Positions 9,807 through 19,602 are shown, numbered from the stretch's first letter. The stretch: DNA of 64,000 bases from Flavitalea sp964593835 (GCA_964593835.1 CAZQIQ010000010.1:1-64000); one strand, 5' to 3'. Notes: generated by a model from the sequence alone, not told the origin. Program-made: numbers and translations.

Positions 9807-10285
9807 ACTTTTTTATTTTGCTTTGATAATACATCAGTGATATTTACACAATTTTCCCTAAAGATTAGATATTGGCTTCCTATTCAAAGAATAATCTAAT
9901 CATTCGTATCAATCAGAAAAATTAACAAAAAGACCCGATACCTCAACCAAAAAATTACTGATATTAAAAACCTCTCATACAACTCGTATACCACTATCAC
10001 TACAACCTCTTTCCCATGATAAACAATCCAGTTATGTGGTAAGCAATCCAACACTACTGCTTTTATTATTATAAGGATAATAATAACAAAGAATATGTTA
10101 ATGGTATAAAATTCGTTGCCATAACAAAATCATGTGTTCAGTGACTGTAAATACTATAGATTGAAGAACAGGAAAAGAATTTAATAACATGACAAATAGA
10201 AGTCTGACTGGTGAAAATAGACAGACCAGCAAGGGAATATTGAAAATACAATATAATATGCTACATTTCAGTTGAAAGAAAGCTT
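9807..10285. other. Intergenic region between divergent genes, nothing recognised
   Basis: About 480 AT-rich bases lie between two divergently transcribed genes and must hold both promoters. I see no strong TAnnTTTG box, repeat or structured RNA. Confidence 0.4.
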
Positions 10286-11308
10286 ATGAAGAAAATAGGA
10301 TTTTTATCGTTTGGGCACTGGTCGAATCACCCTGCCTATAAAACACGTTCCGCCAGCGACACATTGCTTCAGTCAATTGATCTGGCTGTCGCAGCTGAAG
10401 AAATTGGATTGGATGGCGCCTATTTCAGGGTACATCATTTTGCTGCTCAGCTGGCCTCACCATTTCCTTTGCTTGCAGCCATAGGTGCGAAAACCAATAA
10501 AATAGAAATCGGAACAGGTGTAATTGATATGCGTTATGAAAATCCGTTGTATATGGTGGAAGATGCCGGAGCAGCTGATTTAATTTCGGAAGGCAGATTG
10601 CAATTAGGCATCAGCAGAGGTTCGCCCGAACAGGTCATTGATGGATGGCGATACTTTGGGTATGAAACGGCCGAAGGAGAAACGGATGCAGATATGGGTC
10701 GACGTAAAGCATTAGAATTCCTTGACAAGTTAAAAGGCATTGGATTTGCACAACCTAATCCTTTTCCTATGTTTCCTAATCCACCCGGCTTATTGCGTTT
10801 AGAACCTCACTCAGTGGGTTTGCGTGAACGTATCTGGTGGGGAGCCGCGTCTAATGCCACAGCAGTTTGGGCCGCAGAAAATGGTATGTTTCTTCAAAGC
10901 TCTACCTTAAAAATGGATGAAAGTGCTAAACCTTTTCATGTACAACAAGCTGAACAAATAAGACTGTATAAAGAAGCATGGAAAAAAGCAGGTCACCAGC
11001 GCGAACCAAGAGTCTCTGTGAGTCGTTCTATTTTCGCGTTGGTTAACGAAGATGATCATTATCTATTTGGACAGGAAGCTAACAGAGTTGACAAAATAGG
11101 AATGATAGAACAGGATAAGCGTGCCATTTTCGGCAGAAGTTATGCTGCTGAACCTGACGAACTGATTGAAGAATTATCAAAGGACGAGGCCATTCAGGAA
11201 GCAGATACTATTCTTCTAACAATACCCAATACCTTAGGAGTTGATTACAATGTGCATGTGCTGTCTTCTATTTTAAAGTATGTCGCACCGGGATTAGGCT
11301 GGCGTTGA
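10286..11308 (+). CDS. LLM-class (luciferase-like) flavin-dependent monooxygenase
   Basis: The protein has 340 residues and follows the bacterial luciferase fold throughout. It shows LSFGHW near the start, EEIGLDGAYFRVHHFA around residues 38-53, IEIGTGVIDMRYENPL around 75-90, and LISEGRLQLGISRGSP around 98-113. These correspond to the flavin-binding barrel of the LLM superfamily. Such enzymes oxidise varied small molecules using reduced FMN or F420, and no substrate can be named. It is monocistronic, with a methyltransferase on the opposite strand upstream and a methyltransferase pseudogene downstream. Confidence 0.9.
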   Translation: MKKIGFLSFGHWSNHPAYKTRSASDTLLQSIDLAVAAEEIGLDGAYFRVHHFAAQLASPFPLLAAIGAKTNKIEIGTGVIDMRYENPLYMVEDAGAADLISEGRLQLGISRGSPEQVIDGWRYFGYETAEGETDADMGRRKALEFLDKLKGIGFAQPNPFPMFPNPPGLLRLEPHSVGLRERIWWGAASNATAVWAAENGMFLQSSTLKMDESAKPFHVQQAEQIRLYKEAWKKAGHQREPRVSVSRSIFALVNEDDHYLFGQEANRVDKIGMIEQDKRAIFGRSYAAEPDELIEELSKDEAIQEADTILLTIPNTLGVDYNVHVLSSILKYVAPGLGWR

Positions 11309-11499
11309 TTTGATATATTTCAAAGTAATAATACACATAGGAAACATACTGAATAAATTCTATTAGCGTAAGGTTTTACGCAAACATTGCCATAATAATA
11401 AAACGGTTAAATGAGTCAACTACACACGCTGGTATTATCAACAGCAACAAAAGGATTTACAAAAAATATTAGGTAATTAATAAATTGATAGTGGTGAAT

Positions 11500-11970
11500 A
11501 TTTATAGCGTTATTTAACACTTTGTAACAAGGCGTTTCATAAACTAATTTATATAAAATTTGATTCAATAGATTTTCGTTCTGGGAAGGAAGCTGAATAG
11601 CAATCTAACCACCAGCAAAAAGTTTTGAGATCATTTTCTCAAAAAAATTGTCGTGCTCATTAACCCACTGCAAAGAGGCATTAGCTACTATTACATCCCA
11701 TTTATCATATAATTCCAATGCTCTTCTATTGATAATAAAAGAAATGTTTTTCTGAACAGGCGCTTTCTCCAGCATGTCAGTGAAGGTGTCCACACCAAGA
11801 ACCTTACTTCTATCAAACTTATCTGCTAATATTTTAGTTAATTCACCTGTTCCACAACCAAGATCGAGTATATTCACATCAGGCTTTCCATGAATATTAT
11901 TAATCAAATTGTAAAAAGGCTCGACCCTATTTTCTCTAAACTTATTATATACTTCCGGATTCCAAGGCAT
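11500..11970 (-). pseudogene. Broken trans-aconitate methyltransferase-like gene (in-frame amber stop)
   Basis: The 5' part (11605-11970) encodes 121 residues that match the N-terminal half of Tam-type methyltransferases: MPWNPEVYNKF, then ILDLGCGTGELT (motif I, about 34-45), LGVDTF, and IVANASLQW. The family is about 250 residues long. At 11605-11607 a TAG interrupts the usual GG-L-x-AxQ block. Reading through it, the frame continues with IAIQLPSQNENLLNQ and KLVYETP, as expected for the family, before losing similarity near 11510. This is best explained as a nonsense mutation followed by loss of the 3' end. A shortened protein could still be made but would lack half of the fold. Confidence 0.7.
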
Positions 11971-12435
11971 ATCTAAAATTAATTAATGAAGTATCAACCA
12001 TAAATCCAGGAATAATAAATATAACTAAATTATAGGACTATACAATTGTATAGTCCTATAAAAAGTATAGCAATATATAGTTACCTTCGTATGACAAAAG
12101 TTATTACAATGAGAATATAGTTAATCGTATAGGCGTTTGTATTGAATTATCGATATTGAATTATAGGTTTCAGATATGCTTACGAATGAATTATTTCTTT
12201 ATGATTAAATAATAAAATCAATTATATGCTTGCTATAAAAGAAGTTATTTAAAAAACTTTCTCAGTTTTAGTTAAGCTTAGTTATTAGAAATATATAGGT
12301 AATCGCAGTGACTATTGTATAATATATTAGCATGTTTATCAGAAGTAACTATATTATTGTTGGTACTATTTTTTCTTAAACATCTAATAACACTTATTAC
12401 GATCGATATTAAGTCCGTTAAACAAACACAAAAAC
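11971..12435. other. Intergenic region holding the palindrome
   Basis: Apart from the 30-bp palindrome this 465-base stretch contains no supported gene. A ten-codon frame at 12091-12120 is too short to judge. Confidence 0.4.
12031..12060. promoter_or_regulatory. Perfect 30-bp palindrome, candidate operator
   Basis: The bases from TATAGGACTATACAA to its exact reverse complement TTGTATAGTCCTATA form an uninterrupted 30-bp inverted repeat. It lies 60 bp upstream of the start of the tam-like pseudogene and about 375 bp upstream of the dsbA-family gene. A TACCTTCG box, one base off the TAnnTTTG promoter element, follows at 12082-12089. The symmetry suits a dimeric repressor such as HxlR, MarR or TetR. 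No regulator gene is present beside it. Because of the AT content a cruciform or terminator role is less likely. Confidence 0.45.
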
Positions 12436-13143
12436 ATGAAAATAGAAATATGGAGTGATATAATGTGTCCCTTTTGCTATATTGGCAAAAGGAAATTTGA
12501 AAAAGCATTAACACAATTCTCCAAAAAGGAAAAGATTGAAGTTGAATGGAAAAGTTTTCAGCTAAACCCTGATATAAAAACCGACCCAAATGTGAATACA
12601 ACGGAATGGCTCTCCAGACATCTTGGAATCAATGCTCAACAAGCAAGCATGATGAATCAACAAGTAACAGAGAGAGCACAGTTGGATGGATTAACATACA
12701 ACATGGACAAAACAGTACTCGCAAATACCTTTAACGCTCATCGATTTATCCATTTTGCTAAAAAATACGGAAAACAAGATGAAGCAGAAGAAGTACTGTT
12801 TCGATCCTATTTTACTGATGGAGAAAACATAGATGATTTTTCTTTATTAATTACACTCGGCAAAGAAATTGGTCTGAATGAATTATTGCTCAAACAGGCT
12901 TTAGAAAATAATTTGTTTTCAGATGAAGTTAAATTTGACATCAATGAAGCAAATCACTTAGGAGTAAGAGGTGTTCCATTTTTTGTGTTTAACAGAAAGT
13001 ATGCTATTTCTGGGGCGCAGGATAGCGATCATATATTGACAACTATTGAAAAATCATTTGAAGAATGGGAAAAAGATAATTCAGCTATTAAGTTAACGAT
13101 AACTGAAGGCGAAAGCTGTAATACAAAAGGCGAGTGCAACTAA
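12436..13143 (+). CDS. DsbA-family (FrnE-like) oxidoreductase
   Basis: The protein has 235 residues without a signal peptide. It begins with the thioredoxin-fold strand MKIEIWSDIMCPFCYIGKR, where the CPFC motif (C11, C14) is the redox centre. GVRGVPFFVFN near 185 is the cis-Pro loop of the fold. FrnE-like proteins are cytoplasmic and have been linked to polyketide biosynthesis and to oxidative stress. The C-terminus adds two further Cys in CNTKGECN, which might act as an extra redox pair. The QorB-like gene starts 44 bases downstream in the same direction, so the pair may be co-transcribed as a redox stress unit. Confidence 0.9.
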   Translation: MKIEIWSDIMCPFCYIGKRKFEKALTQFSKKEKIEVEWKSFQLNPDIKTDPNVNTTEWLSRHLGINAQQASMMNQQVTERAQLDGLTYNMDKTVLANTFNAHRFIHFAKKYGKQDEAEEVLFRSYFTDGENIDDFSLLITLGKEIGLNELLLKQALENNLFSDEVKFDINEANHLGVRGVPFFVFNRKYAISGAQDSDHILTTIEKSFEEWEKDNSAIKLTITEGESCNTKGECN

Positions 13144-13187
13144 ATAGATAACTACCAATAATAAATAACTATTAAATTATTAATAAA

Positions 13188-14051
13188 ATGAGCAATATAA
13201 AAATAGGTATAACCGGAGCTACCGGTCAACTGGGACGCAAAGTCATTGAAAACTTAAAACAAGTTATACCAGCAGAACAAATTGTGGCATTAGTAAGAAA
13301 TCCGGAAAAAGCAAAAGATCTGGGTGTAGAAGCTAGACCATTTGATTATACTCATCCCGAACAAATAACTGCAGGTTTAAATGGCATTACAAAACTATTA
13401 CTCATATCAGGAAATGAAGTAGGACAACGTTTTATCCAACATAAGAACATCATAGAGGGTGCGATAAAAACAAACATTCCTTTTATTGCCTATACCAGTC
13501 TTTTACGTGCAGATGTATCCGCACTTGGGTTAGCACCGGAACATAAGGACACTGAAGAGTTGATTAAAAAGTCAGGATTAAAATACACAATTTTAAGAAA
13601 TGGTTGGTACACGGAGAACTACACTGGGTCTATAAGTTCAGTAATAAGCAGTGGCAAGGTGTATGGAAGTGCAGGAGATGGCAAAATATCGGCTGCCACA
13701 AGAGACGATTACGCTAAAGCAGCGGTTAGCGTTTTAACTACAGAAGGACATGATAATAAGATATATGAATTAGGTGGGGAAGCTTTTACCTTAACAGCAT
13801 ATGCAGCTGAAATAGCCAAACAATCAGGCAATCCCATTGAATACATCGATTTGCCGGCAGATGAATTTAAAAATATTTTAGAACAAGCTGGGTTTCCCAC
13901 TCCTATGGCTCAGTTATTTTCTTCAATAGATGTTGAAATCAGCAAAGGAGCGTTGGAAACAAACTCAAAAGATCTTTCTACATTAATCAAAGGAAATACT
14001 ACACCATTATCATATGCCATAAAAGAAGCGTTGGATAAACTAAAATTGTAA
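13188..14051 (+). CDS. NmrA-type NAD(P)-binding reductase, QorB (quinone oxidoreductase 2)-like
   Basis: The protein has 287 residues. It shows the NADP-binding loop GITGATGQLGRKV at residues 7-19, VRNPEKA at about 38-44, and the conserved YTSLLRAD and LRNGWYTENY blocks that are characteristic of QorB/YtfG-type members of the atypical SDR/NmrA family. The expected activity is NADPH-dependent reduction of quinones. It follows the DsbA-family gene with a 44-base gap and converges on the T9SS gene, only 21 bases away. In many bacteria genes of this type are controlled by HxlR repressors, but none is present here. Confidence 0.88.
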   Translation: MSNIKIGITGATGQLGRKVIENLKQVIPAEQIVALVRNPEKAKDLGVEARPFDYTHPEQITAGLNGITKLLLISGNEVGQRFIQHKNIIEGAIKTNIPFIAYTSLLRADVSALGLAPEHKDTEELIKKSGLKYTILRNGWYTENYTGSISSVISSGKVYGSAGDGKISAATRDDYAKAAVSVLTTEGHDNKIYELGGEAFTLTAYAAEIAKQSGNPIEYIDLPADEFKNILEQAGFPTPMAQLFSSIDVEISKGALETNSKDLSTLIKGNTTPLSYAIKEALDKLKL

Positions 14052-14069
14052 CACATAAAATTTACTTCA

Positions 14070-14095
14070 CCTTTATCTTTTTAAAAGAGAAAAGG
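14070..14095 (+). terminator. Weak hairpin downstream of the QorB-like gene
   Basis: CCTTT-A-TCTTTT pairs with AAAAGA-GA-AAAGG around a two-base loop, and a short T run follows. It overlaps the last codons of the convergent gene. The stem is AT-rich with bulges, so its function is uncertain. Confidence 0.25.
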
Positions 14096-15131
14096 ATTTT
14101 TGAAAACCCGAAACACCTACACTATAATAACCCATTGAAAGTCCCTGCAAATCAATAGTATGTTGGCTCCAGCCCGTTAACGTATTTATGATTTGCCTTT
14201 TTACAACCCTTCCTGATCCATCTGTAACAATAATTATTTTTTGTTCAGGTTTAGGAGTGTAAATTTTGACTATAGTGTAATTATATGCCGGGTTAGGCAT
14301 CATACTTATTTTGTGTGGGCTATTATATAATATGCGATCTGAATTAACGGCAAAAATTTCACCTCCATTACCAGAAATTATAGCCTTAATAATGTTATTA
14401 TTTCTGTCTATTGATGCATTTAATATTTCAGCGCTTCTTCCATCTTGATAAAAAGCATTTATCTTATGCTCCCTTCCTTTAACGGCAGAATAATCAGTAT
14501 AGTTGACCAATGTTATCACTTCTCCCTTTATATCCGATAACTCTATTTTCCAGGAATGGTTCAGGTAATCACTTAAGTTTAATGAACGATTATTAACTCC
14601 TGTTGTTGACCTGACGATTAACGCGGAATTTTTCGAATTGCCCACGGCTGTCAAATACATTGGAGTATATCCTTCATTACTTCCAAGTGGAATAAAGTAA
14701 TTCGAAACCTTACCATTTATTTTTTTCCGCACTGCTCCTCTGCCATCTGTCTCAATCCATGCAGTATTATTTTTACTCTTAATAAACACTTCAGGATTCA
14801 GGATAAGATCAAAATTTTCACATTTTAATTTACCTTCCTCAGTATAGAGTGACTTTGCGATCACAAGATCTCCGCCTAATTCAACGTAACCAGATTTTTT
14901 TATTACCAAATTCGGAATATCAAATCCTCTTGTATTAATAACCTGCCTCTCCACACCTGTTAATGCAAGAACACCATCACCAGTAATAGAAGTATACATA
15001 TCTATTTCCCCTTCAATAAAAACAATTGATCCATGATCAATTTTAAGTTCCCCACCCTTTTCTACTACTAATTGCGCAAAAAGAAAAGTTGCATTAATTA
15101 GTACAACAAACACCAAAGTCAACTTTTTCAT
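14073..15131 (-). CDS. T9SS-exported protein with type A sorting domain
   Basis: The protein has 352 residues. It begins with a Sec signal peptide (MKKLTLVFVVLINATFLFAQ). The middle is beta-rich and carries no enzyme motif. The last 75 residues are a typical type IX secretion sorting domain: MMPNPAYNYTIVKIY, then a strand ending IIIVTDGSGRVV, and finally LSMGYYSVGVSG and a Lys-Arg end. It should be exported through the outer membrane and attached to the surface or released. It follows the repeat-headed protein by 29 bases on the same strand and is probably its operon partner. Confidence 0.85.
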   Translation of the reverse strand: MKKLTLVFVVLINATFLFAQLVVEKGGELKIDHGSIVFIEGEIDMYTSITGDGVLALTGVERQVINTRGFDIPNLVIKKSGYVELGGDLVIAKSLYTEEGKLKCENFDLILNPEVFIKSKNNTAWIETDGRGAVRKKINGKVSNYFIPLGSNEGYTPMYLTAVGNSKNSALIVRSTTGVNNRSLNLSDYLNHSWKIELSDIKGEVITLVNYTDYSAVKGREHKINAFYQDGRSAEILNASIDRNNNIIKAIISGNGGEIFAVNSDRILYNSPHKISMMPNPAYNYTIVKIYTPKPEQKIIIVTDGSGRVVKRQIINTLTGWSQHTIDLQGLSMGYYSVGVSGFQKSFSLLKR

Positions 15132-15160
15132 AATACTGATTTAATGATGTCGGAATATTA

Positions 15161-17110
15161 TTATTTATCAATAGGATGGCTATGTGATTTTTGCAACTTT
15201 ACAAGAGTACTAATCTGTTTCTGCAGGTAAGTGATCATACCCTGCTGTATATCTATATTTTCTTTTAACTGTTGTATCAGATCAGACTGTTTTTGTATTA
15301 GCAACTCATGATGTTTAATAGATTCCTGCTGCTCCTGCATAGCTTTTACAATCGGCACTACAAAAGACTCATAACTTAAACTATAATGCTCGTTCGTATT
15401 TTCAGGAATATTAATACCACTGAATATATAACCAGATGCTTTAGCTGCAGCCTCAACCTCCTGAGCAATAAAACCTGTTCTGCGTAACAACTCTGCTTTT
15501 TGGTAAGCTACCTGCGTAGGTTTCAGAAGACCCGCATCATTTACATTGTCAAACTTGTGTACATCAAATTGATAAGTGACGGGTCTTAACCGCATAATAA
15601 ATGCCAGTCCCGTGACATCCTCTTTTATATTGTATTTATATCTTCCATCAGATGGTGTAGTAAATGGAACCTGTCCTTCGATTTTAGTAACAGCTGCATT
15701 GCCAATACGAACCTTGTTACTGGCATTAACCTTTGCATTATAACCAATCGCTGTTGCATTAGTAAATGTGCCACTCGTCACATCAGCACCATTACCCAAT
15801 CCGGTATTATTATTACCTGATGTATTAAATCCCAGCGCCTCAAACCCCAAAGCCGCATTACCACTCCCACTGCTATTTCTAAGCATAACTCTTTCGCCTA
15901 TCCCTGTATTATAGTTTCCTGAATAATTATTAAGCATTGCCGAATCGCCAATAGATACCGTACTATGTCCATACTTATTTAAGCGCATTGATCTGCTGCC
16001 AATACTTACATTACTTGCACCTACTGTATTATAGCACAAGGCTTCAAATCCAATAGCAGTATTGCGCGATGCAACAGTGTTACTAAATAATGCTCTGCTA
16101 CCCAGTGCCGTGTTAAAAGATCCTGTCGTATTCTTACGTAAAGCCCCATATCCCTCACCCGTATTATAGTTTCCACTAGTGTTCTCTGCAAGAACATAAG
16201 ACCCTACTGCCTGATTATGCAAACCCTGAACATTATTCATTAATGAATTATACCCAATAGCCACCAGTTCACTAACATTAGTGCTATTACCTAATGCTGA
16301 ACTCCCTATAGCCACATTGTTGAACCCCGTATTAAGACTTACCATAGCATATGATCCTATCGCAGTGTTGGATTCAGCACTAACACTATTACCAAGAGCT
16401 GAAGCTCCGATTGCAGTATTGGCATTACCATTAGTCATAGCAATTAAGGATTTATCACCAACTGCGGTATTACTATTGCCACCCGTTAAGTTACTTAAAG
16501 CAAAAGCACCCAATCCGGTATTCCAATCACTTGTTGTAGTATTGCCCAGAGCTCCTGTACCAACTGCTGTATTATTATATCCTCCAATATTGCGCGATAA
16601 AGCAGCGGATCCGACTGCACTGTTATTGGAACCATTCTTATTAGCATTGAGCGTAAACGTTCCAAAACCTACATTGTTTTGTCCTTCTGAATTAACCTCA
16701 AGACTTACAATTCCAAACGATGTGCATCCATTATTAGCATTAATTTCCCCGGCCGGAACATTAAATACCCTAAATCGTAAAGGCTGATGATCGGTAGTAC
16801 CAATAAAATTAACAGCAGGATCTATTCCTGTATTTCCCGTCAGAGACCAACTGTTTGTATTTGCAGCAGATGAAAAACTTCCGTCCCCTCTAAGAACATC
16901 ATTTTTATCTCCTGAAAATTTTAAAGGTTTAAGCACTCCAACCTGATTATAGATAACCAATCCACTATCATTGGATTTAGCTAACGTCTCCACTCTTATA
17001 TCGCCCGCGACATGAAGTTTACTAAGAGGTTTAAGAATACCTATACCTACATTTTGGGCATAAGAATGCCACTCTGCTAAGCAGATGATTAAAATAAAGA
17101 TATTACGCAT
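15161..17110 (-). CDS. Tail-fibre/adhesin-like protein with YadA-head-type repeats and a C-terminal S74 chaperone domain
   Basis: The protein has 649 residues with a Sec signal peptide ending near SYAQ. After an N-terminal NVGIGILKPLSKLHV block, about 13 units of 23-24 residues (core N-T-A-x-G-x-x-A-L) fill roughly residues 130-470. This is the left-handed coil pattern of trimeric adhesin heads. TPSDGRYKYNIKEDV and the following LRPVTYQFDV mark the intramolecular chaperone (Peptidase_S74) domain at about 485-590. A short coiled coil ends the protein. In phage tail fibres this domain drives trimer folding and may cleave itself off. In Bacteroidota such proteins are chromosomal and probably form surface fibres. 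No membrane anchor domain is present, and there are no phage genes nearby. Confidence 0.88.
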   Translation of the reverse strand: MRNIFILIICLAEWHSYAQNVGIGILKPLSKLHVAGDIRVETLAKSNDSGLVIYNQVGVLKPLKFSGDKNDVLRGDGSFSSAANTNSWSLTGNTGIDPAVNFIGTTDHQPLRFRVFNVPAGEINANNGCTSFGIVSLEVNSEGQNNVGFGTFTLNANKNGSNNSAVGSAALSRNIGGYNNTAVGTGALGNTTTSDWNTGLGAFALSNLTGGNSNTAVGDKSLIAMTNGNANTAIGASALGNSVSAESNTAIGSYAMVSLNTGFNNVAIGSSALGNSTNVSELVAIGYNSLMNNVQGLHNQAVGSYVLAENTSGNYNTGEGYGALRKNTTGSFNTALGSRALFSNTVASRNTAIGFEALCYNTVGASNVSIGSRSMRLNKYGHSTVSIGDSAMLNNYSGNYNTGIGERVMLRNSSGSGNAALGFEALGFNTSGNNNTGLGNGADVTSGTFTNATAIGYNAKVNASNKVRIGNAAVTKIEGQVPFTTPSDGRYKYNIKEDVTGLAFIMRLRPVTYQFDVHKFDNVNDAGLLKPTQVAYQKAELLRRTGFIAQEVEAAAKASGYIFSGINIPENTNEHYSLSYESFVVPIVKAMQEQQESIKHHELLIQKQSDLIQQLKENIDIQQGMITYLQKQISTLVKLQKSHSHPIDK

Positions 17111-17371
17111 AACAATTAAGTGTTTAAGTATAAAACGTCACCAATTATTAACGAATGCATGGGGTATAGAAGAAAGAAGCGGTAGGGGAATAATAACAAA
17201 CAGAGGTCTTTCACTGAATGATACTATTAAATTACAACTAATAATAATGAGGATAAAATATCTTTAATTAAAGTTTAAACTTTATACTATAACAGTCATC
17301 CAGAGTAACATTCCATTAGAGAACGATAATTTTATGAATACGATAAATTCAATACTTAATCGTATTCCTTC

Positions 17372-18205
17372 TTACTTATAAGCTAATATTACCGATTCTC
17401 CCTCTTGTATAGCATTGACTTTATACGGGGAAAGCATTTCAGGACGTATAACTTTTACACAAAACCCGGCATTAGTTAAACGATCAATATAATCATGAAA
17501 AGCATAAACCCTCACATGATCTTTCTGTCCGTATAGTTCCTCCTGTTTTAATGGATCATTGATAAAAGGATCTTCCAACGTCGAAGGGATGGTTTCAGAA
17601 AGCGGAACCTGTAACACTGCAACTCCCTGATATTTGAGTACACGAAACAATTCCAGCATAGCCGTTTTATCATCAGGTATATGTTCAAGAATATGATTAG
17701 CAACTATAATATCAAAAAAATTATTACTAAAAGAAAGCTTTGTAATGTCTTCCTTCATTATTTTTTTATCGACATTTCGATAAAATCCTGGAGTAAGATC
17801 AGCAGTCGTAACGAAAGCATGTTCTTTTAAGAAACGAAATAAATGTTTTTCCGGAGCAAAATGAAGAATTGACTTTCCCTTAATATCAAGATAATTTTCC
17901 ATAACAGCCTTAACCAGACGCTCCCTGTTCTTACTCATGCAATTGGGGCAATAAACATTTTCGCCAGGACCAGCTATTATATTATTCTCTATTATAGATT
18001 TAACGGCTTGTGATGAAGGGTAGTTTGGAACAAATTTTCGATAGAATCCCCCGCAATAATTACATAAAAATCCAGATCCTCTGTATGAAAAATAAGTTAC
18101 TCTGTAGTATTGATTTGATAAAAAGGAAAACGAAGATCTGTAAGCAAGCTGAAGAGAATGATATAATCCCACACTTTTAAGATATTTTACTAATAGTCGT
18201 TTCAT
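17372..18205 (-). CDS. SAM-dependent methyltransferase with N-terminal zinc-binding cysteines
   Basis: The protein has 277 residues. CNYC (about 48-51) and CPNC (about 82-85) probably bind a zinc ion. The methyltransferase core follows, with SILHFAPEKHLFRFL as motif I (an Ala-Pro-Glu variant of the Gly-rich loop), TTADL as the acidic strand end, and NFFDIIVANHILEHIPDD as motif II/III. Proteins of this layout often sit among glycosyltransferases and modify surface glycans or related acceptors. The context agrees: an acyltransferase and three glycosyltransferases follow. The exact acceptor is unknown. Confidence 0.82.
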   Translation of the reverse strand: MKRLLVKYLKSVGLYHSLQLAYRSSFSFLSNQYYRVTYFSYRGSGFLCNYCGGFYRKFVPNYPSSQAVKSIIENNIIAGPGENVYCPNCMSKNRERLVKAVMENYLDIKGKSILHFAPEKHLFRFLKEHAFVTTADLTPGFYRNVDKKIMKEDITKLSFSNNFFDIIVANHILEHIPDDKTAMLELFRVLKYQGVAVLQVPLSETIPSTLEDPFINDPLKQEELYGQKDHVRVYAFHDYIDRLTNAGFCVKVIRPEMLSPYKVNAIQEGESVILAYK

Positions 18206-18369
18206 CTCTTGCAGATCGCAATATAAACTTTATTCAATTATAAACTTATCCACAAGAATAGATATGAAAAACCACATGCAATAACTACTATCGTATATCT
18301 TACTGGTATATCCAGATATTTCTATACCTTGATATAGTTACAACGGTGAACAATAAGATTAAAAAAATC

Positions 18370-19407
18370 ATGAAAACTATCTCTGCCAGGTCTTATGAAT
18401 ACCTTCCTGCAATTGATGGATTGCGTTTTTATACGGTATTGCTAATACTAGCAAACCATATAGGTCTTAATCGACAAGTAGAAGGACATGCTTTATTTTT
18501 TACATTAACCGGTTTTTTAATTCACCATATAACACATAGAGAAATAATAGATAAAAAATATTCTTTTAAGAACTATATGTCCAGAAGAATATTACGCACT
18601 TTACCACTATACTTTACAATTGTACTATTTGCTGGTTGCGCCAAAATAATATTAGAATATTTAAATATTCAATTTACAGTTAATGACTATTGGAAATATT
18701 TACTTGTTATACCCAATTTCTCATATAGTCAAAATAACTTTATTCTTGCAAACCTATGGGCAGTAGGCGTTACAGAACAGTTTTATATAGCATGGGGTCT
18801 CTCATTCTTTTTGATCAGGAAATGGAATTTTGAAAAGATGTTCATTATTCTAATTACCGGGTATCTAATATTGTTATGCACACCTATAAAAATCACTTAT
18901 GGTAACCCACTCGTTTATTTACCAAATTTCCTGTTAGGAGCCATTTTTTCTCAGTTCTACAACACCTATCCCAAAAACGATCTTATCCGTATTTTTTTTA
19001 ACAGTAGAGTTTTTGCCTATATGGCATATTGTATAATTATTTTATTCCTGACTCTCACATTTTTATATACCAGCTTCGACAAATATTATCTATTACGTCA
19101 ATCACTACTTTCTATTTTTTTTGGATGCTTAATTTTACTAGTCACCTATTCCAAATGGAATAAAATATTTATTTCAAAACCTATTCGTTATTTTGGTAAG
19201 ATATCCTATAGTTTTTATTGCCTGCATGCTATCGTTATCGTTATTACAAATAAATTAGTACAACACTTCCAAACTCCTATCCATACAATCTATAGCTTCA
19301 CGGTTGTTCTTTGTGTGACGTTATTTTTATCTCATTTAAGCTACAAATATTTTGAAAAAAGATTTTTGTACTTAAAGAAATATTTCTACAATCATTCCAA
19401 GATGTAA
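18370..19407 (+). CDS. Acyltransferase-3 family protein (OafA/YrhL-like)
   Basis: The protein has 345 residues with about ten predicted membrane segments. YLPAIDGLRFYTVLLILANH at the N-terminus carries the family signature: the DGLR motif and a His that is usually catalytic. MSRRILRTLPLYF is the conserved Arg-rich block. Such enzymes acetylate exported polysaccharides, lipopolysaccharide or peptidoglycan. The ATG at 18370 is preferred because a GTG eight codons upstream (18346) adds only a lysine-rich leader. It is divergent from the methyltransferase gene. Confidence 0.88.
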   Translation: MKTISARSYEYLPAIDGLRFYTVLLILANHIGLNRQVEGHALFFTLTGFLIHHITHREIIDKKYSFKNYMSRRILRTLPLYFTIVLFAGCAKIILEYLNIQFTVNDYWKYLLVIPNFSYSQNNFILANLWAVGVTEQFYIAWGLSFFLIRKWNFEKMFIILITGYLILLCTPIKITYGNPLVYLPNFLLGAIFSQFYNTYPKNDLIRIFFNSRVFAYMAYCIIILFLTLTFLYTSFDKYYLLRQSLLSIFFGCLILLVTYSKWNKIFISKPIRYFGKISYSFYCLHAIVIVITNKLVQHFQTPIHTIYSFTVVLCVTLFLSHLSYKYFEKRFLYLKKYFYNHSKM

Positions 19408-19602
19408 TACATATAAGTGTACATATCAATACCTCACCTAATTTTAAGAAGTTTGTCAAAAAACACATTTGCCTGTAGATAATCAAATATCATTTATCTG
19501 TAAAAACAGTGCGATACACATAACCGCTTTTAATATTTTTTATCTAACTACCCTGTATAAAAACAGATAAGGGGAAATGGTGGGTTGTGTAAAATATTTT
19601 TA

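Noticed and set aside
12278..12601. 107-codon minus-strand frame
   Set aside because: It overlaps the start of the DsbA-family gene, which has a clear CPFC motif, and has no features of its own.
16281..16787. 168-codon frame antisense to the fibre gene
   Set aside because: It mirrors the periodic NTA-x-G repeats of the real gene on the other strand; its Leu/Pro/Val pattern is a by-product.
15161..17110. Prophage tail-fibre gene
   Set aside because: The S74 domain suggests phage origin, but no capsid, terminase, integrase or lysis gene lies nearby and a T9SS gene is its neighbour.
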